Of a stretch of 64,000 bases of DNA, positions 50,400 to 59,226 are shown piece after piece. Within the stretch, counting starts at the first letter, position 1. Every line of letters starts with the position of its first letter. Origin of the DNA: Paracoccaceae bacterium (GTDB lineage: Bacteria; Pseudomonadota; Alphaproteobacteria; Rhodobacterales; Rhodobacteraceae). The stretch covers positions 3,148,136-3,212,135 of the forward strand of contig JAWPMR010000001.1 in assembly GCA_033344815.1 (NCBI GenBank). Reading direction: 5' to 3'. A program made the translations under genes and the position numbers. Below the pieces are notes generated by a model. The model did no database searches. It was not told the DNA's origin and saw only the letters and a program-made list of their open reading frames with translations.

Positions 50400-51476
50400 A
50401 TGCTTTACCGTGAAGCCGGTGATTTCAGCACCACATATCCGCAGGACAGCCAGACGTTCCCGATCAAATTTGATCGCTGGCGGTACTATGCGGTGCTGTT
50501 TGTGGCGATCTTTATCATCCCGTTTCTGGTGAATGATTATTGGGTGAACTCGATTTTCATGCCGTTTCTGATCTATGCCATTGCGGCGATCGGGTTGAAC
50601 ATTCTGGTGGGCTATTGTGGTCAGGTGTCTTTGGGCACGGGCGGTTTCATGGCCGTCGGGGCCTATGCCTGCTATAAACTCATGACGTCTTTTCCCGAGG
50701 TCAGCATGTTCATCCACGTGCTGCTGGCGGGGGGCATTACGGCCATGGTGGGCGTGCTGTTTGGGCTTCCCAGTTTGCGGATCAAGGGATTCTATCTGGC
50801 CGTGGCGACGCTGGCCGCGCAGTTCTTTCTGGTCTGGTTGTTCAACCGCGTGTCGTGGTTTTACAACTATTCTGCGAGCGGACAAATCAATGCGCCGGAA
50901 CGCGACACATTCGGCATCCTGATCACGGGACCCAATACCGAGGCCTGGGCGACCTATCTGTTCTGCCTGATCTTCACGATCTTTTCGGCGGTGATGGCGC
51001 GCAACCTGACGCGCGGCTCCGTCGGCCGGCAATGGATGGCAATCCGCGATATGGACATTGCGGCTGAAATCATCGGGGTGAACCCGCTGCGCGCCAAACT
51101 CACGGCCTTCGCGGTAAGTTCGTTTTTCGTCGGCATCAGCGGAGCGCTGTTCTTTGCGGTCTATCTGGGCGCGGTCGAGGTGGGCGAAGTTTTCGGCATC
51201 ACCAAGTCATTCCTCGTGCTCTTCATGATCATCATCGGCGGGCTGGGGTCGATCTTTGGCTCCTTTGCGGGCGCGGCCTTTCTGGTGCTGCTGCCAGTGC
51301 TTTTGAAGATTGTCGGCGTGGATTGGCTGGGATGGCCGACGGATATCGTGGCGCACCTCAATCTGGTGATCGTCGGTGGGTTGATCGTGGTCTTCCTGAT
51401 CGCCGAACCCCACGGTCTGGCGCAACTGTGGCGCGTGGCCAAGGAGAAATTGAGATTGTGGCCTTTCCCACACTAG
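50400..51476 (+). CDS. livM: Branched-chain-type ABC transporter permease LivM
   Basis: Second permease of the HAAT-type importer, 358 residues with about nine or ten helices. Diagnostic parts: IGLNILVGYCGQVSLGTGGFMAVGAYA, PSLRIKGFYLAVATLAAQFF and the ABC-contact loop RQWMAIRDMDIAAEIIGVNPLRAKLTAF, then GGLGSIFGSFAGAAFLVLLP. An N-terminal extension of about 25 residues precedes the first helix. It follows the GFA gene without a gap. Confidence 0.92.
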   Translation: MLYREAGDFSTTYPQDSQTFPIKFDRWRYYAVLFVAIFIIPFLVNDYWVNSIFMPFLIYAIAAIGLNILVGYCGQVSLGTGGFMAVGAYACYKLMTSFPEVSMFIHVLLAGGITAMVGVLFGLPSLRIKGFYLAVATLAAQFFLVWLFNRVSWFYNYSASGQINAPERDTFGILITGPNTEAWATYLFCLIFTIFSAVMARNLTRGSVGRQWMAIRDMDIAAEIIGVNPLRAKLTAFAVSSFFVGISGALFFAVYLGAVEVGEVFGITKSFLVLFMIIIGGLGSIFGSFAGAAFLVLLPVLLKIVGVDWLGWPTDIVAHLNLVIVGGLIVVFLIAEPHGLAQLWRVAKEKLRLWPFPH

Positions 51477-51564
51477 GGCGGGTCACAGAATAACGGCGGG
51501 CAAAACCGCCCGACAAAACCCGGGCAACCGGGACATCGGACAAAAACCAAGGGAGGTATCACCG

Positions 51565-52848
51565 ATGAGGTATAAACTAGGAACAATGGCCGTGGCAGGT
51601 CTGATGGCGGCAAGCCCTGTGATGGCGGATCTTGTCTTTCCATCGCTGAGCTACCGTACGGGTCCCTATGCGGCGGGTGGTATTCCATTTGCGGATGGGT
51701 ACGCGGATTATTTCACCTTGCTTAACGAACGTGATGGCGGCATCGGCGGAGTGGCCGCGCGCGTGTTGGAGTGTGAAACCGGGTACAACACCGAAAAGGG
51801 TGTGGAGTGTTATGAGAGCACAAAAGGAGAAGGCGCGTTGGTCTATCAACCGCTCTCCACCGGGATCACCTATCAGTTGATCCCCAAAGCCACGGCAGAT
51901 GACATCCCGATCCACTCCATGGGGTACGGTCGGACGTCGGCCGCCAATGGCGATGTGTTCAGCCATGTATTCAACTATCCGGCCAACTACTGGAACGGTG
52001 CGTCTGCTGCGGTCAACCACATATTGGAACAGAACGGTGGCGACATTTCCGGCAAGAAAATCGCGCTGGTTTATCACAACTCCGCTTATGGCAAGGAGCC
52101 TATCCGCACGCTTGAAGTGCTGGCCGAAAAGCATGGGTTCGAGTTGAGCCTGCTGGCGGTTGATCACCCCGGACAGGAGCAAAAGTCACAGTGGCTGCAG
52201 ATCCGCCGTGAAAAGCCCGACAATGTAATCATGTACGGCTGGGGCGTGATGAATCAGGTCGCGGTTCAGGAAGCAGCCAACATCCGTTTCCCGATGGAAA
52301 ACTTCATCGGCATCTGGTGGTCTGGCGCTGAGATCGACGTGGAGCCAGCGGGAGACAAGGCCGATGGGTTCAAGGCGCTTGCGTTGACGGCTGTGGGCGA
52401 TGATTTCCCATTGTTCGATGACATCCAGAAATACGTCGTGGACGGTGGTAAAGCAGCGGGCGCGGGCGATCAGATCGGCACGGTGCCCTACAACCGCGGC
52501 ATTTATGCGGCGATGCTTGCAGCCGAGGCCGTGAAGAAGGCGCAGGAAATCCACGGTACAGCCGACATTACCTCCGGCATGATGCGCGATGGAATGGAAG
52601 CGCTGGAAATCACCGAAGAGGTGATGACCGCCAATGGCTTGCCGGGCTTTGGCCCGTCGTTCTCGGTCTCGTGCCAGAACCACGGTGGCGAAGGTATGGT
52701 TGCGGTGACGCAGTGGAATGCCAGCGCAGGCGAGTTCGTGAAGATCGCGGATTTCGCTTCGACGGATATGAGCGTTATTCAGCCCCTGATTGACGAGGAT
52801 TCCGCCGCATATAAGGCGGAAAACAACATTCCGTCCAACTGCAACTAA
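51565..52848 (+). CDS. livK: Branched-chain-type ABC transporter substrate-binding protein LivK
   Basis: Periplasmic binding protein of 427 residues, type I fold, with a signal peptide (YKLGTMAVAGLMAASPVMA, cleavage near residue 22). FPSLSYRTGPYAAGGIPFADGYADYFTLLNERDGGI is the ligand-domain start typical of the group found in CoA-ligase-linked transporters, and three pairs of Cys (LECETGYN, VECYEST, VSCQNHGG, SNCN) could form disulfides. It has AAGGGAGG before the ATG. The 88-base leader holds GC-rich hairpins (GGCGG/CCGCC at 51495-51510), and a strong terminator follows the gene, consistent with abundant expression. Confidence 0.9.
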   Translation: MRYKLGTMAVAGLMAASPVMADLVFPSLSYRTGPYAAGGIPFADGYADYFTLLNERDGGIGGVAARVLECETGYNTEKGVECYESTKGEGALVYQPLSTGITYQLIPKATADDIPIHSMGYGRTSAANGDVFSHVFNYPANYWNGASAAVNHILEQNGGDISGKKIALVYHNSAYGKEPIRTLEVLAEKHGFELSLLAVDHPGQEQKSQWLQIRREKPDNVIMYGWGVMNQVAVQEAANIRFPMENFIGIWWSGAEIDVEPAGDKADGFKALALTAVGDDFPLFDDIQKYVVDGGKAAGAGDQIGTVPYNRGIYAAMLAAEAVKKAQEIHGTADITSGMMRDGMEALEITEEVMTANGLPGFGPSFSVSCQNHGGEGMVAVTQWNASAGEFVKIADFASTDMSVIQPLIDEDSAAYKAENNIPSNCN

Positions 52849-52857
52849 GATACTTTG

Positions 52858-52888
52858 CCCCGGCGGGACAGACCGCCGGGGTATTTTT
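52858..52888 (+). terminator. Rho-independent terminator after livK
   Basis: Perfect 9-bp stem CCCCGGCGG / CCGCCGGGG with a six-base loop, followed by TATTTTT. It lies between livK and livF, so the downstream ATPase gene is reached only by read-through or by its own promoter. Confidence 0.88.
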
Positions 52889-52912
52889 CGACTAAATTGA
52901 GGTTATCGCCCC

Positions 52913-53749
52913 ATGCTGGACGCCGCCAAAGAACAGGACACAAGTGCCGATACGGTGCTCGAGGTCAACAATATCGAGGTGATCTACAACCACGTGATCC
53001 TTGTGCTGAAAGGGGTGAGCCTGAATGTGCCCAAGGGCGGGATCACGGCACTTCTGGGCGGCAACGGGGCGGGCAAGACGACAACGCTCAAGGCGATCTC
53101 GGGGCTTTTGGCCTCGGAACGCGGCGAGGTCACCAAAGGCTCGATCCGCTATCATGGCGCGGTGATCCAACATCAGGATCCAGCCGAAACGGTGAAACAG
53201 GGCGTGGTGCAGGTGATGGAAGGGCGTCACTGCTTTGAACATCTGACCGTTGAGGAGAATCTGCTCACGGGGGCCTATACCCGGCGCGACGGCAAGGGGG
53301 CCATCGCTGCGGATCTGGAACTGGTCTACAATTATTTCCCACGTCTGAAGGAGCGCCGCAAATCTCAGGCCGGCTATACTTCGGGCGGTGAACAGCAAAT
53401 GACGGCGATTGGCCGCGCGCTGATGTCCAAGCCCGAGACCATCCTGCTGGATGAACCCTCCATGGGTCTCGCGCCGCAACTGGTGGAACAGATTTTCGAG
53501 ATCGTGAAATCGATCAACGAGGAGCAGGGCGTGACGATCCTGCTGGCTGAGCAGAACACCAATGTGGCGCTGCGTTTTGCGCATTACGGCTATATTCTGG
53601 AGTCCGGGCGCGTCGTGATGGACGGCCCGGCGGCAGAACTGCGCGAAAACCCGGACGTCAAGGAATTCTATCTGGGCATGTCTGAGGAGGGCCGCAAGTC
53701 CTTTCGCGACGTGCGCAGCTATCGTCGCCGTAAAAGGTGGCTGTCTTGA
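52913..53749 (+). CDS. livF: Branched-chain-type ABC transporter ATP-binding protein LivF
   Basis: Second ATPase of the importer, 278 residues. Walker A LLGGNGAGKTTTLKAI (about 49), LivF-type VVQVMEGRHCFEHLTVEENL, signature TSGGEQQMTAIGRALMSKP, Walker B ILLDEPSMGLAP. The N-terminal stretch (about 15 residues before VLEVNNIEVIY) and the basic C-terminal tail (DVRSYRRRKRWL) are longer than in standard LivF, as usual in this transporter group. Ends 17 bases before the cupin gene. Confidence 0.92.
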   Translation: MLDAAKEQDTSADTVLEVNNIEVIYNHVILVLKGVSLNVPKGGITALLGGNGAGKTTTLKAISGLLASERGEVTKGSIRYHGAVIQHQDPAETVKQGVVQVMEGRHCFEHLTVEENLLTGAYTRRDGKGAIAADLELVYNYFPRLKERRKSQAGYTSGGEQQMTAIGRALMSKPETILLDEPSMGLAPQLVEQIFEIVKSINEEQGVTILLAEQNTNVALRFAHYGYILESGRVVMDGPAAELRENPDVKEFYLGMSEEGRKSFRDVRSYRRRKRWLS

Positions 53750-53766
53750 AAACTGGAGGAAATACG

Positions 53767-54150
53767 ATGAGACGTCTGGTCCTGGCTTTTGTAGCTGCCA
53801 CGTTGGCGACCCCTCTGTGGGCAGAGGAATTGGTGCAACGCACGGTATTGAATGAACAACCCTTGAGCGGTGCGGAGGGGACCATTGTTCTGGTCTCAAA
53901 CCTCAAGGTCATGCCGGGCGGGCGCATCCCTCTGCACACACATCCCGGTGATGAGCATGCAGTGATCCTGACAGGGGGGCTCGCGTTGATGCCGAACGGC
54001 AAAGAGGTGCAGTTTGCCGATGGCACGCCGATGTTTTTCCCGGCTGGGCAGGTGCATGGCGGCGTGACCAACCTGGGTGATGCGCCCATCGTGATCATGA
54101 CCACTCATATCGTCGAGGCGGATGCGCCGTTTCAGACCGCGGCGGAATAA
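53767..54150 (+). CDS. Secreted small cupin protein
   Basis: Single-domain cupin of 127 residues with a signal peptide (RRLVLAFVAATLATPLWAEE). Metal-binding motif one is PGGRIPLHTHPGDEHAVILTG, motif two FFPAGQVHGGVTNLGD. Periplasmic cupins of this size often bind a metal or a small ligand, without assigned enzyme activity. The ATG at 53767 follows GGAGGA by six bases. It is one base from the next gene's start region and presumably belongs to the transport operon. Confidence 0.82.
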   Translation: MRRLVLAFVAATLATPLWAEELVQRTVLNEQPLSGAEGTIVLVSNLKVMPGGRIPLHTHPGDEHAVILTGGLALMPNGKEVQFADGTPMFFPAGQVHGGVTNLGDAPIVIMTTHIVEADAPFQTAAE

Positions 54151-54151
54151 G

Positions 54152-55351
54152 ATGACAATGCATTTCGACGATCTGGAGACGCGCAGCGCAGATGCGCGCG
54201 AGGCGGCGCAATTGGCTGCATTGCAGGCCAATATCGACCGGATTGCGACCGCACCGGAGGCCTGTCGTATCGAGGCAGGCGCGGTGCAGGACATCGGCGA
54301 TCTGGCGCGTTTGCCGGTTTTGCGCAAATCTGATCTGGCGCAGTGGCAGGCTGATAAACCGCCCTTTGGCGGCATCCCCGTTAGCAATGTGGCGCATGTG
54401 TTCCAGTCGCCGGGGCCGATCTATGAACCCGGTGGCGTGACCCATGATTGGTGGCGCATGGGGCGTTTTCTACATGCGGCGGGTATTGGCGCGTCGGATG
54501 TGGTGCATAATTGTTTCGGCTATCACCTGACCCCGGCGGGCATGATTTTCGAAAGCGGCGCGCGGGCGGTCGGGGCGACGGTTTTGCCCGCAGGCACAGG
54601 CCAGACCGAATTACAGGTGCAGGCGGCGCAGGCTGTGGGATCCACCGCCTATGCGGGCACGCCGGATTACCTGAAGGTGATCCTCGACAAGGCGGCCGAG
54701 ATGGGTGTGGCGTTGGGGATCACACGGGCGGCTGTGGGCGGCGGGGCCTTGTTTCCCGCGCTGCGCCAGGAATACGCGGATCGCGGCATTTCATGCCTGC
54801 AATGCTATGCGACGGCCGATCTGGGCAATATCGCTTACGAAAGCCCGGCCATGGAAGGCATGATCGTTGATGAGGGTGTGATCGTGGAGATCGTCACCCC
54901 CGGCACCGGCGATCCCGTGGCCGAAGGTGAGGTGGGCGAGGTGATCGTGACATCGCTGAACCCGGATTATCCGCTGGTGCGGTTCGCCACGGGCGATCTG
55001 AGCGCGGTGATGGCTGGGCAAAGCCCCTGCGGGCGCAGCAACATGCGCATCAAGGGCTGGATGGGGCGTGCGGATCAGACCACCAAGATCAAAGGCATGT
55101 TCGTGCGTCCTGAACAGGTGGCAGCGCTTGTCGCGCATCACGATGCGATCCACAAGGCGCGGGTGATTGCCAGCCGGGAGGGTGCGCAGGACGCGATGAC
55201 GGTGCAGGTCGAGGCCACAGGCGTTTCACCCGATGATCTGGCGGGTTCGGTGATTGCGACCCTCAAGCTGAAAGGCGCCATCGAGATTGTCGCGCCGGGC
55301 AGCTTGCCCAAGGATGGGATGGTGATCGAGGATCAACGGACTTACGACTAG
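54152..55351 (+). CDS. Phenylacetate-CoA ligase-like AMP-binding protein
   Basis: Adenylate-forming ligase of 399 residues related to PaaK. Features: FQSPGPIYEPGGVTHDWWRMGRFLHAAG (PaaK-type start of the nucleotide domain), AVGGGALFPALRQEY, the Tyr segment LQCYATADLGNIAYE and the hinge RIKGWMGRADQTTKIKGMFVRPEQV. Family members activate aryl acids to CoA thioesters. Last gene of the ABC operon; with the first ligase at 44682 it brackets the transporter, so the cargo is probably an aromatic or similar carboxylic acid. ATG 54152 overlaps the cupin end region closely. Confidence 0.85.
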   Translation: MTMHFDDLETRSADAREAAQLAALQANIDRIATAPEACRIEAGAVQDIGDLARLPVLRKSDLAQWQADKPPFGGIPVSNVAHVFQSPGPIYEPGGVTHDWWRMGRFLHAAGIGASDVVHNCFGYHLTPAGMIFESGARAVGATVLPAGTGQTELQVQAAQAVGSTAYAGTPDYLKVILDKAAEMGVALGITRAAVGGGALFPALRQEYADRGISCLQCYATADLGNIAYESPAMEGMIVDEGVIVEIVTPGTGDPVAEGEVGEVIVTSLNPDYPLVRFATGDLSAVMAGQSPCGRSNMRIKGWMGRADQTTKIKGMFVRPEQVAALVAHHDAIHKARVIASREGAQDAMTVQVEATGVSPDDLAGSVIATLKLKGAIEIVAPGSLPKDGMVIEDQRTYD

Positions 55352-55584
55352 ACGGGTGTGCATCCGGGGGACACGATAGTGCAGGCACCGGCCAACCCCC
55401 GCATGTCAGAGCTTGGTAGCGTGGCTGCTCACAGCGAAAGCCCCGGGGTTCATAGCGGCATAGGGGTTTGCGGATCCCGGCGGTGTAGCATTCTGTTCTC
55501 ACCGCAGCGTGGGCACGGTAATCCGTTGAAAAGCGGCGGGTATCCCTCTGGTCATTCCGACAAAAAGCGTCGAGAATAGGGCCC

Positions 55585-57267
55585 ATGTCTGATGCGCCGC
55601 CTCTGTCCGCCCATGATTCCGACCGCGCATCGCCCCATGTGCGCGATGGGTCGCGTGTGCTGTCGGGCCTCTCGGTTTTTGTGGCCTGTACCTGCGCGCT
55701 GCCGATGCTGGCAGTCGCTCTGGCGGCTCTGAGCGGTGGCACCGACACGATAGCCCATCTGATGCAGACGGTCTTGCCACGCTACGGCGCAACAACGCTC
55801 TGGTTGGTCCTGCTGGTCTCCGTCGGCACCTTTGCCCTGGGTGTCGGGGCCGCCTGGCTGGTTACCATGACCCGATTTCCCGGCGTGCGGTTTTTTGAGA
55901 TCGCGCTGGTGCTGCCATTGGCTTTTCCAGCCTACGTATTGGCCTATGCCTATACCCATGTGCTGGACCATCCGGGCGTGGTGCAGACCCTGTTGCGGGC
56001 CCTGACGGGCTGGGGGCCGCGTGATTACTGGTTCCCGGAAATCCGATCCGTCGGGGGCGCAGCGAGCATGCTGATCCTTGTGCTTTACCCCTATGTTTAC
56101 CTGCTGGCCCGCGCCGCGTTTTTGCAACAAAGCGCGACGACCTTTCTGGCCGCCCGCGCTTTGGGTGCCTCCGCGTGGTCCGCGTTCTTCAAGATCAGCC
56201 TGCCGCTGGCCAGACCGGCGATTGCAGGGGGCGTCTTGCTCGCCGTCATGGAAACCATCGCGGATTTCGGCACCGTTGCCTATTTCGGCGTCCAGACTTT
56301 CGCCACGGGGATTTACACCAGTTGGTTTTCACTGGCGGATCGGGCCGGGGCGGCGCAACTGGCGCTGTGCCTGCTGAGCTTTGCATTGCTGTTGGCCATG
56401 CTGGAACGCGCCCAGCGCGGCGGGGCAAAATACCATGACCCGTCGCGGCGCCAGCAGCGCATGGAGCCTGCGCAGCTCAGCGGGTACCGCGCGTTCATTG
56501 CCTTTGCGCTGTGTTGTGTGCCGGTGCTGTTGGGCGCGGTGTTGCCGGTGCTGGTGCTGTTCTCGATGGGGCTGGGATCTGAACAAAACCTGCTGAGCGC
56601 GCGCTATCTGGGCTTTATCCAGAACTCGGTCACACTGGCCTCGGTGGCCGCCGTGTGTACCGTCGGAGCCGCCGTGGCTGTCGGCTTTTTCCAACGCCTG
56701 CGCCCCGGTCGCACCTCCCATGGCGCGGCCTATATCGCACGCCTGGGATATGCGGTGCCCGGCGGCGTGATCGCCGTTGGCCTGCTGGTGCCTTTCGCGG
56801 CCTTCGACAATGCGCTGGACGGTTTCATGCGCGCCCGGTTTGATGTCTCCACCGGCTTGTTGATCACCGGTTCCATCTGGTTGCTGGTGACAGCTTACGT
56901 TGTCCGGTTTCTCGCCGCAGCGCTGGGCGCTTATGAAGGTGGACAGGCGATGGTACCGGCCAATATGGACGCCGCCGCGCGGTCTCTGGGCCAGACGCCC
57001 ACGGGGACTCTGCGCCGCGTGCATCTGCCGATCCTTGCCCCGAGCCTGCTGACAGCTCTGCTCATCGTTTTTGTCGATGTCATGAAAGAATTACCCGCGA
57101 CCCTGATCATGCGGCCCTTCAACTACGACACGCTTGCGGTGCAGGCCTACCGCCTCGCCTCAGATGAGCGGCTGGAAGGCGCGGCTGTGCCGAGCCTGGT
57201 CATCGTCGCCATTGGTCTTCTGCCGGTGATCCTGATCTGTCGTCAAGTCGGGCGACGCAGCCCGTAG
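55585..57267 (+). CDS. Iron(III)-type ABC transporter permease (FbpB family)
   Basis: Double-length permease of 560 residues with two copies of the binding-protein-dependent permease domain (about 12 helices). The ABC-contact loops are FLAARALGASAWSAFFKISLPLARPAI and MDAAARSLGQTPTGTLRRVHLPILAPSL. VLPLAFPAYVLAYAYTHVLDHPG is typical of FbpB/FutB iron uptake permeases. No ATPase or binding protein gene is beside it, so its partners must be encoded elsewhere or it is a split-off member. The stop codon TAG falls in the repeat at 57262-57285. Confidence 0.87.
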   Translation: MSDAPPLSAHDSDRASPHVRDGSRVLSGLSVFVACTCALPMLAVALAALSGGTDTIAHLMQTVLPRYGATTLWLVLLVSVGTFALGVGAAWLVTMTRFPGVRFFEIALVLPLAFPAYVLAYAYTHVLDHPGVVQTLLRALTGWGPRDYWFPEIRSVGGAASMLILVLYPYVYLLARAAFLQQSATTFLAARALGASAWSAFFKISLPLARPAIAGGVLLAVMETIADFGTVAYFGVQTFATGIYTSWFSLADRAGAAQLALCLLSFALLLAMLERAQRGGAKYHDPSRRQQRMEPAQLSGYRAFIAFALCCVPVLLGAVLPVLVLFSMGLGSEQNLLSARYLGFIQNSVTLASVAAVCTVGAAVAVGFFQRLRPGRTSHGAAYIARLGYAVPGGVIAVGLLVPFAAFDNALDGFMRARFDVSTGLLITGSIWLLVTAYVVRFLAAALGAYEGGQAMVPANMDAAARSLGQTPTGTLRRVHLPILAPSLLTALLIVFVDVMKELPATLIMRPFNYDTLAVQAYRLASDERLEGAAVPSLVIVAIGLLPVILICRQVGRRSP

Positions 57268-57285
57268 GGTGGGCCTTGGGCCACC
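57262..57285. repeat. GTAGGGTGGG-type repeat, copy 2
   Basis: Second copy of the element at 41791-41814 (21 of 24 bases identical), here with a more complete hairpin GGTGGGCC TT GGGCCACC. Again the TAG of the upstream gene lies inside the element. Confidence 0.7.
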
Positions 57286-57310
57286 GCTGGTGCCACGGCG
57301 GCCCGTGCAC

Positions 57311-58186
57311 TTAGACCTCTTCGCCGATTTTATCCTGCGTTTGCGTCTCAAAATCGCCCGCATCATGACGCTCATGCAACTGCATCTCCGGTTCCCCAAA
57401 CGTACGGTTCACCATGCGTCCGCGTTGTACGGCGGGGCGCGCATCAATGGTCTTGGCCCATCGCATGACGTTTTCATAGCTGTCCACATCCAAAAATTCT
57501 GCCGCGCTGTAAAGGCGCCCCAGCACAAGTTGCCCGTACCACGACCAGATCGCGATATCCGCAATCGTGTAGGCGTCCCCTGCAATATAGGCGTGATCCG
57601 CCAATTGACGGTCCAACACGTCCAATTGGCGCTTGGCCTCCATCGAAAACCGATTGATGGGATATTCGAATTTCTCCGGGGCATAGGCATAGAAATGACC
57701 AAATCCACCCCCGAGATATGGCGCAGACCCCATCTGCCAGAACAACCAGGACAACATCTCCGCCCGCGCGGATGGATCTGTGGGGATGAACTTCCCGAAC
57801 CGCTCGGCCAGATGCAGCAAAATCGCACCGGATTCAAAGACGCGCACGGGCTCTTCTCCCGAGTGATCCATCAGTGCCGGAATTTTCGAGTTTGGATTGG
57901 CTTTGACAAAGCCGCTGCCAAACTGATCGCCATCGCCAATTTTGATCAGCCAGGCATCATATTCGGCTTCCTTGATGCCGAGAGCCAGCAGCTCCTCCAA
58001 CAGGACTGTCACCTTCACACCATTGGGCGTCGCGAGCGAATATAGCTGAAAGGGATGCTTGCCAACCGGCAGATCCTTGTCGTGGGTCGGCCCGGCTATG
58101 GGCCGGTTGATGTTTGCAAACTGGCCACCGCTTTCGGACTCCCATGTCCAGACGGAAGGCGGGGTATAGGCGGACGTGTCGGTCAT
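57311..58186 (-). CDS. yghU: YghU-type glutathione transferase (disulfide-bond oxidoreductase)
   Basis: Nu-class glutathione transferase of 291 residues. N-terminal part starts with the YghU-specific lead (YTPPSVWTWESESGGQFANINRPIAG), then a thioredoxin-like half (LYSLATPNGVKVTVLLEELLALG with the TPNG active-site loop, NPNSKIPALMDHSG, ESGAILLHLAERFG) and the helical half (YTIADIAIWSWYGQL). Relatives reduce disulfides with two bound glutathiones. The ATG at 58186 was chosen on the family start. Divergent from the potassium channel gene. Confidence 0.9.
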   Translation of the reverse strand: MTDTSAYTPPSVWTWESESGGQFANINRPIAGPTHDKDLPVGKHPFQLYSLATPNGVKVTVLLEELLALGIKEAEYDAWLIKIGDGDQFGSGFVKANPNSKIPALMDHSGEEPVRVFESGAILLHLAERFGKFIPTDPSARAEMLSWLFWQMGSAPYLGGGFGHFYAYAPEKFEYPINRFSMEAKRQLDVLDRQLADHAYIAGDAYTIADIAIWSWYGQLVLGRLYSAAEFLDVDSYENVMRWAKTIDARPAVQRGRMVNRTFGEPEMQLHERHDAGDFETQTQDKIGEEV

Positions 58187-58384
58187 GGTGATCTCTCTTT
58201 TACGCGGCATGAAAGTTGAATCTATGATCCGGCGGCTCTGACACAAGTGCTGATAACGAAACACGGCGGTCTGATCGACACTTTCATCCCGGACAGGGTG
58301 TTTTTCCTGTCCAATTTCTTTCTTTGCGGGCTGCAGGGCATAAAGACTTGCATTCCATGCGATACTTTGAGTTGATTATGTGAC

Positions 58385-59161
58385 ATGGCGCACTCCTTGA
58401 AGACGACCCTGACCGAACTCTACACCGGATCGCAAAAACGCTCCCAAAGGTTCCGCCTGGGCCTGATTGCGTTTGATGCCATCACCATCATCCTGTTCAT
58501 TGCCCTTGCACCCTTTGAGCCTTCACCGCGCATGGAACTGTTTGGGTTCGGGATCGGATTGGTCATTTTGATGGATTTCTCTGCGCGTCTGTGGATCGCG
58601 CAGGATCGACGGGCGATGTTGCTCAAAATATATACGCTTGCGGATATTGTGGTGATCTTGTCCCTGCTGATATCCCCCTTCATTCACGCCAATCTGGCCT
58701 TCCTGCGTGTTTTGAGAGGGCTGCGGATCATCCATTCCTACCACCTGCTGCGCGATTTGCGCCATACAAGCGCGTTTTTCGCCAAGCATGAAGATGCGGT
58801 GATTGCGGCGGTCAATCTCTTTGTCTTCATCTTTTTCACCACGTCCATTGTGTTTGCGCTGTTTGCCGAGCGCTCAGCCGGCGTCCGTGGCTATATCGAT
58901 GCGCTCTACTTTACGGTCACAACCCTGACGACCACGGGGTATGGTGACATCACCCCCACGACGACGGGCGGCAAACTGTTGGCGGTTGTGATCATGGTGG
59001 TCGGTGTGGCGCTGTTTGTGCAATTGGCCCGCGCGATCATTCAGCCCTCGAAAGTCAGCCATAAATGCGGCTCCTGTGGTCTGATGAAACACGACCATGA
59101 TGCGGTCCACTGCAAACATTGCGGAGAAGTGATCCGAATTGAAACGCAGGGATGGGTATAA
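58385..59161 (+). CDS. Voltage-gated-like potassium channel with C-terminal zinc ribbon
   Basis: Six-helix ion channel of 258 residues. The selectivity filter is TTLTTTGYGDITPTT (about residue 180); an S4-like helix with spaced arginines is FLRVLRGLRIIHSYHLLRDLR (about 108-128). After the last helix, instead of an RCK or cyclic-nucleotide domain, stands a four-cysteine zinc ribbon (HKCGSCGLMKHDHDAVHCKHCGEV, residues about 225-248, CxxC-x12-CxxC). A cytosolic redox- or metal-responsive gating role is possible but only inferred. Confidence 0.88.
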   Translation: MAHSLKTTLTELYTGSQKRSQRFRLGLIAFDAITIILFIALAPFEPSPRMELFGFGIGLVILMDFSARLWIAQDRRAMLLKIYTLADIVVILSLLISPFIHANLAFLRVLRGLRIIHSYHLLRDLRHTSAFFAKHEDAVIAAVNLFVFIFFTTSIVFALFAERSAGVRGYIDALYFTVTTLTTTGYGDITPTTTGGKLLAVVIMVVGVALFVQLARAIIQPSKVSHKCGSCGLMKHDHDAVHCKHCGEVIRIETQGWV

Positions 59162-59226
59162 CGGCCCTTTTCGGGCGGATTCGTGTTATGATCTGCTCTC
59201 AGTGGTGTAAAGCGGAGACGCCTGTG

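Noticed and set aside
51495-51540. Riboswitch in the livK leader
   Set aside because: GC-rich hairpins are present, but no known aptamer core could be recognised and there is no expression-platform T tract.
52892-53899. Minus-strand frame of 335 codons over livF and the cupin
   Set aside because: Crosses two genes with clear motifs on the other strand; nothing family-like in it.
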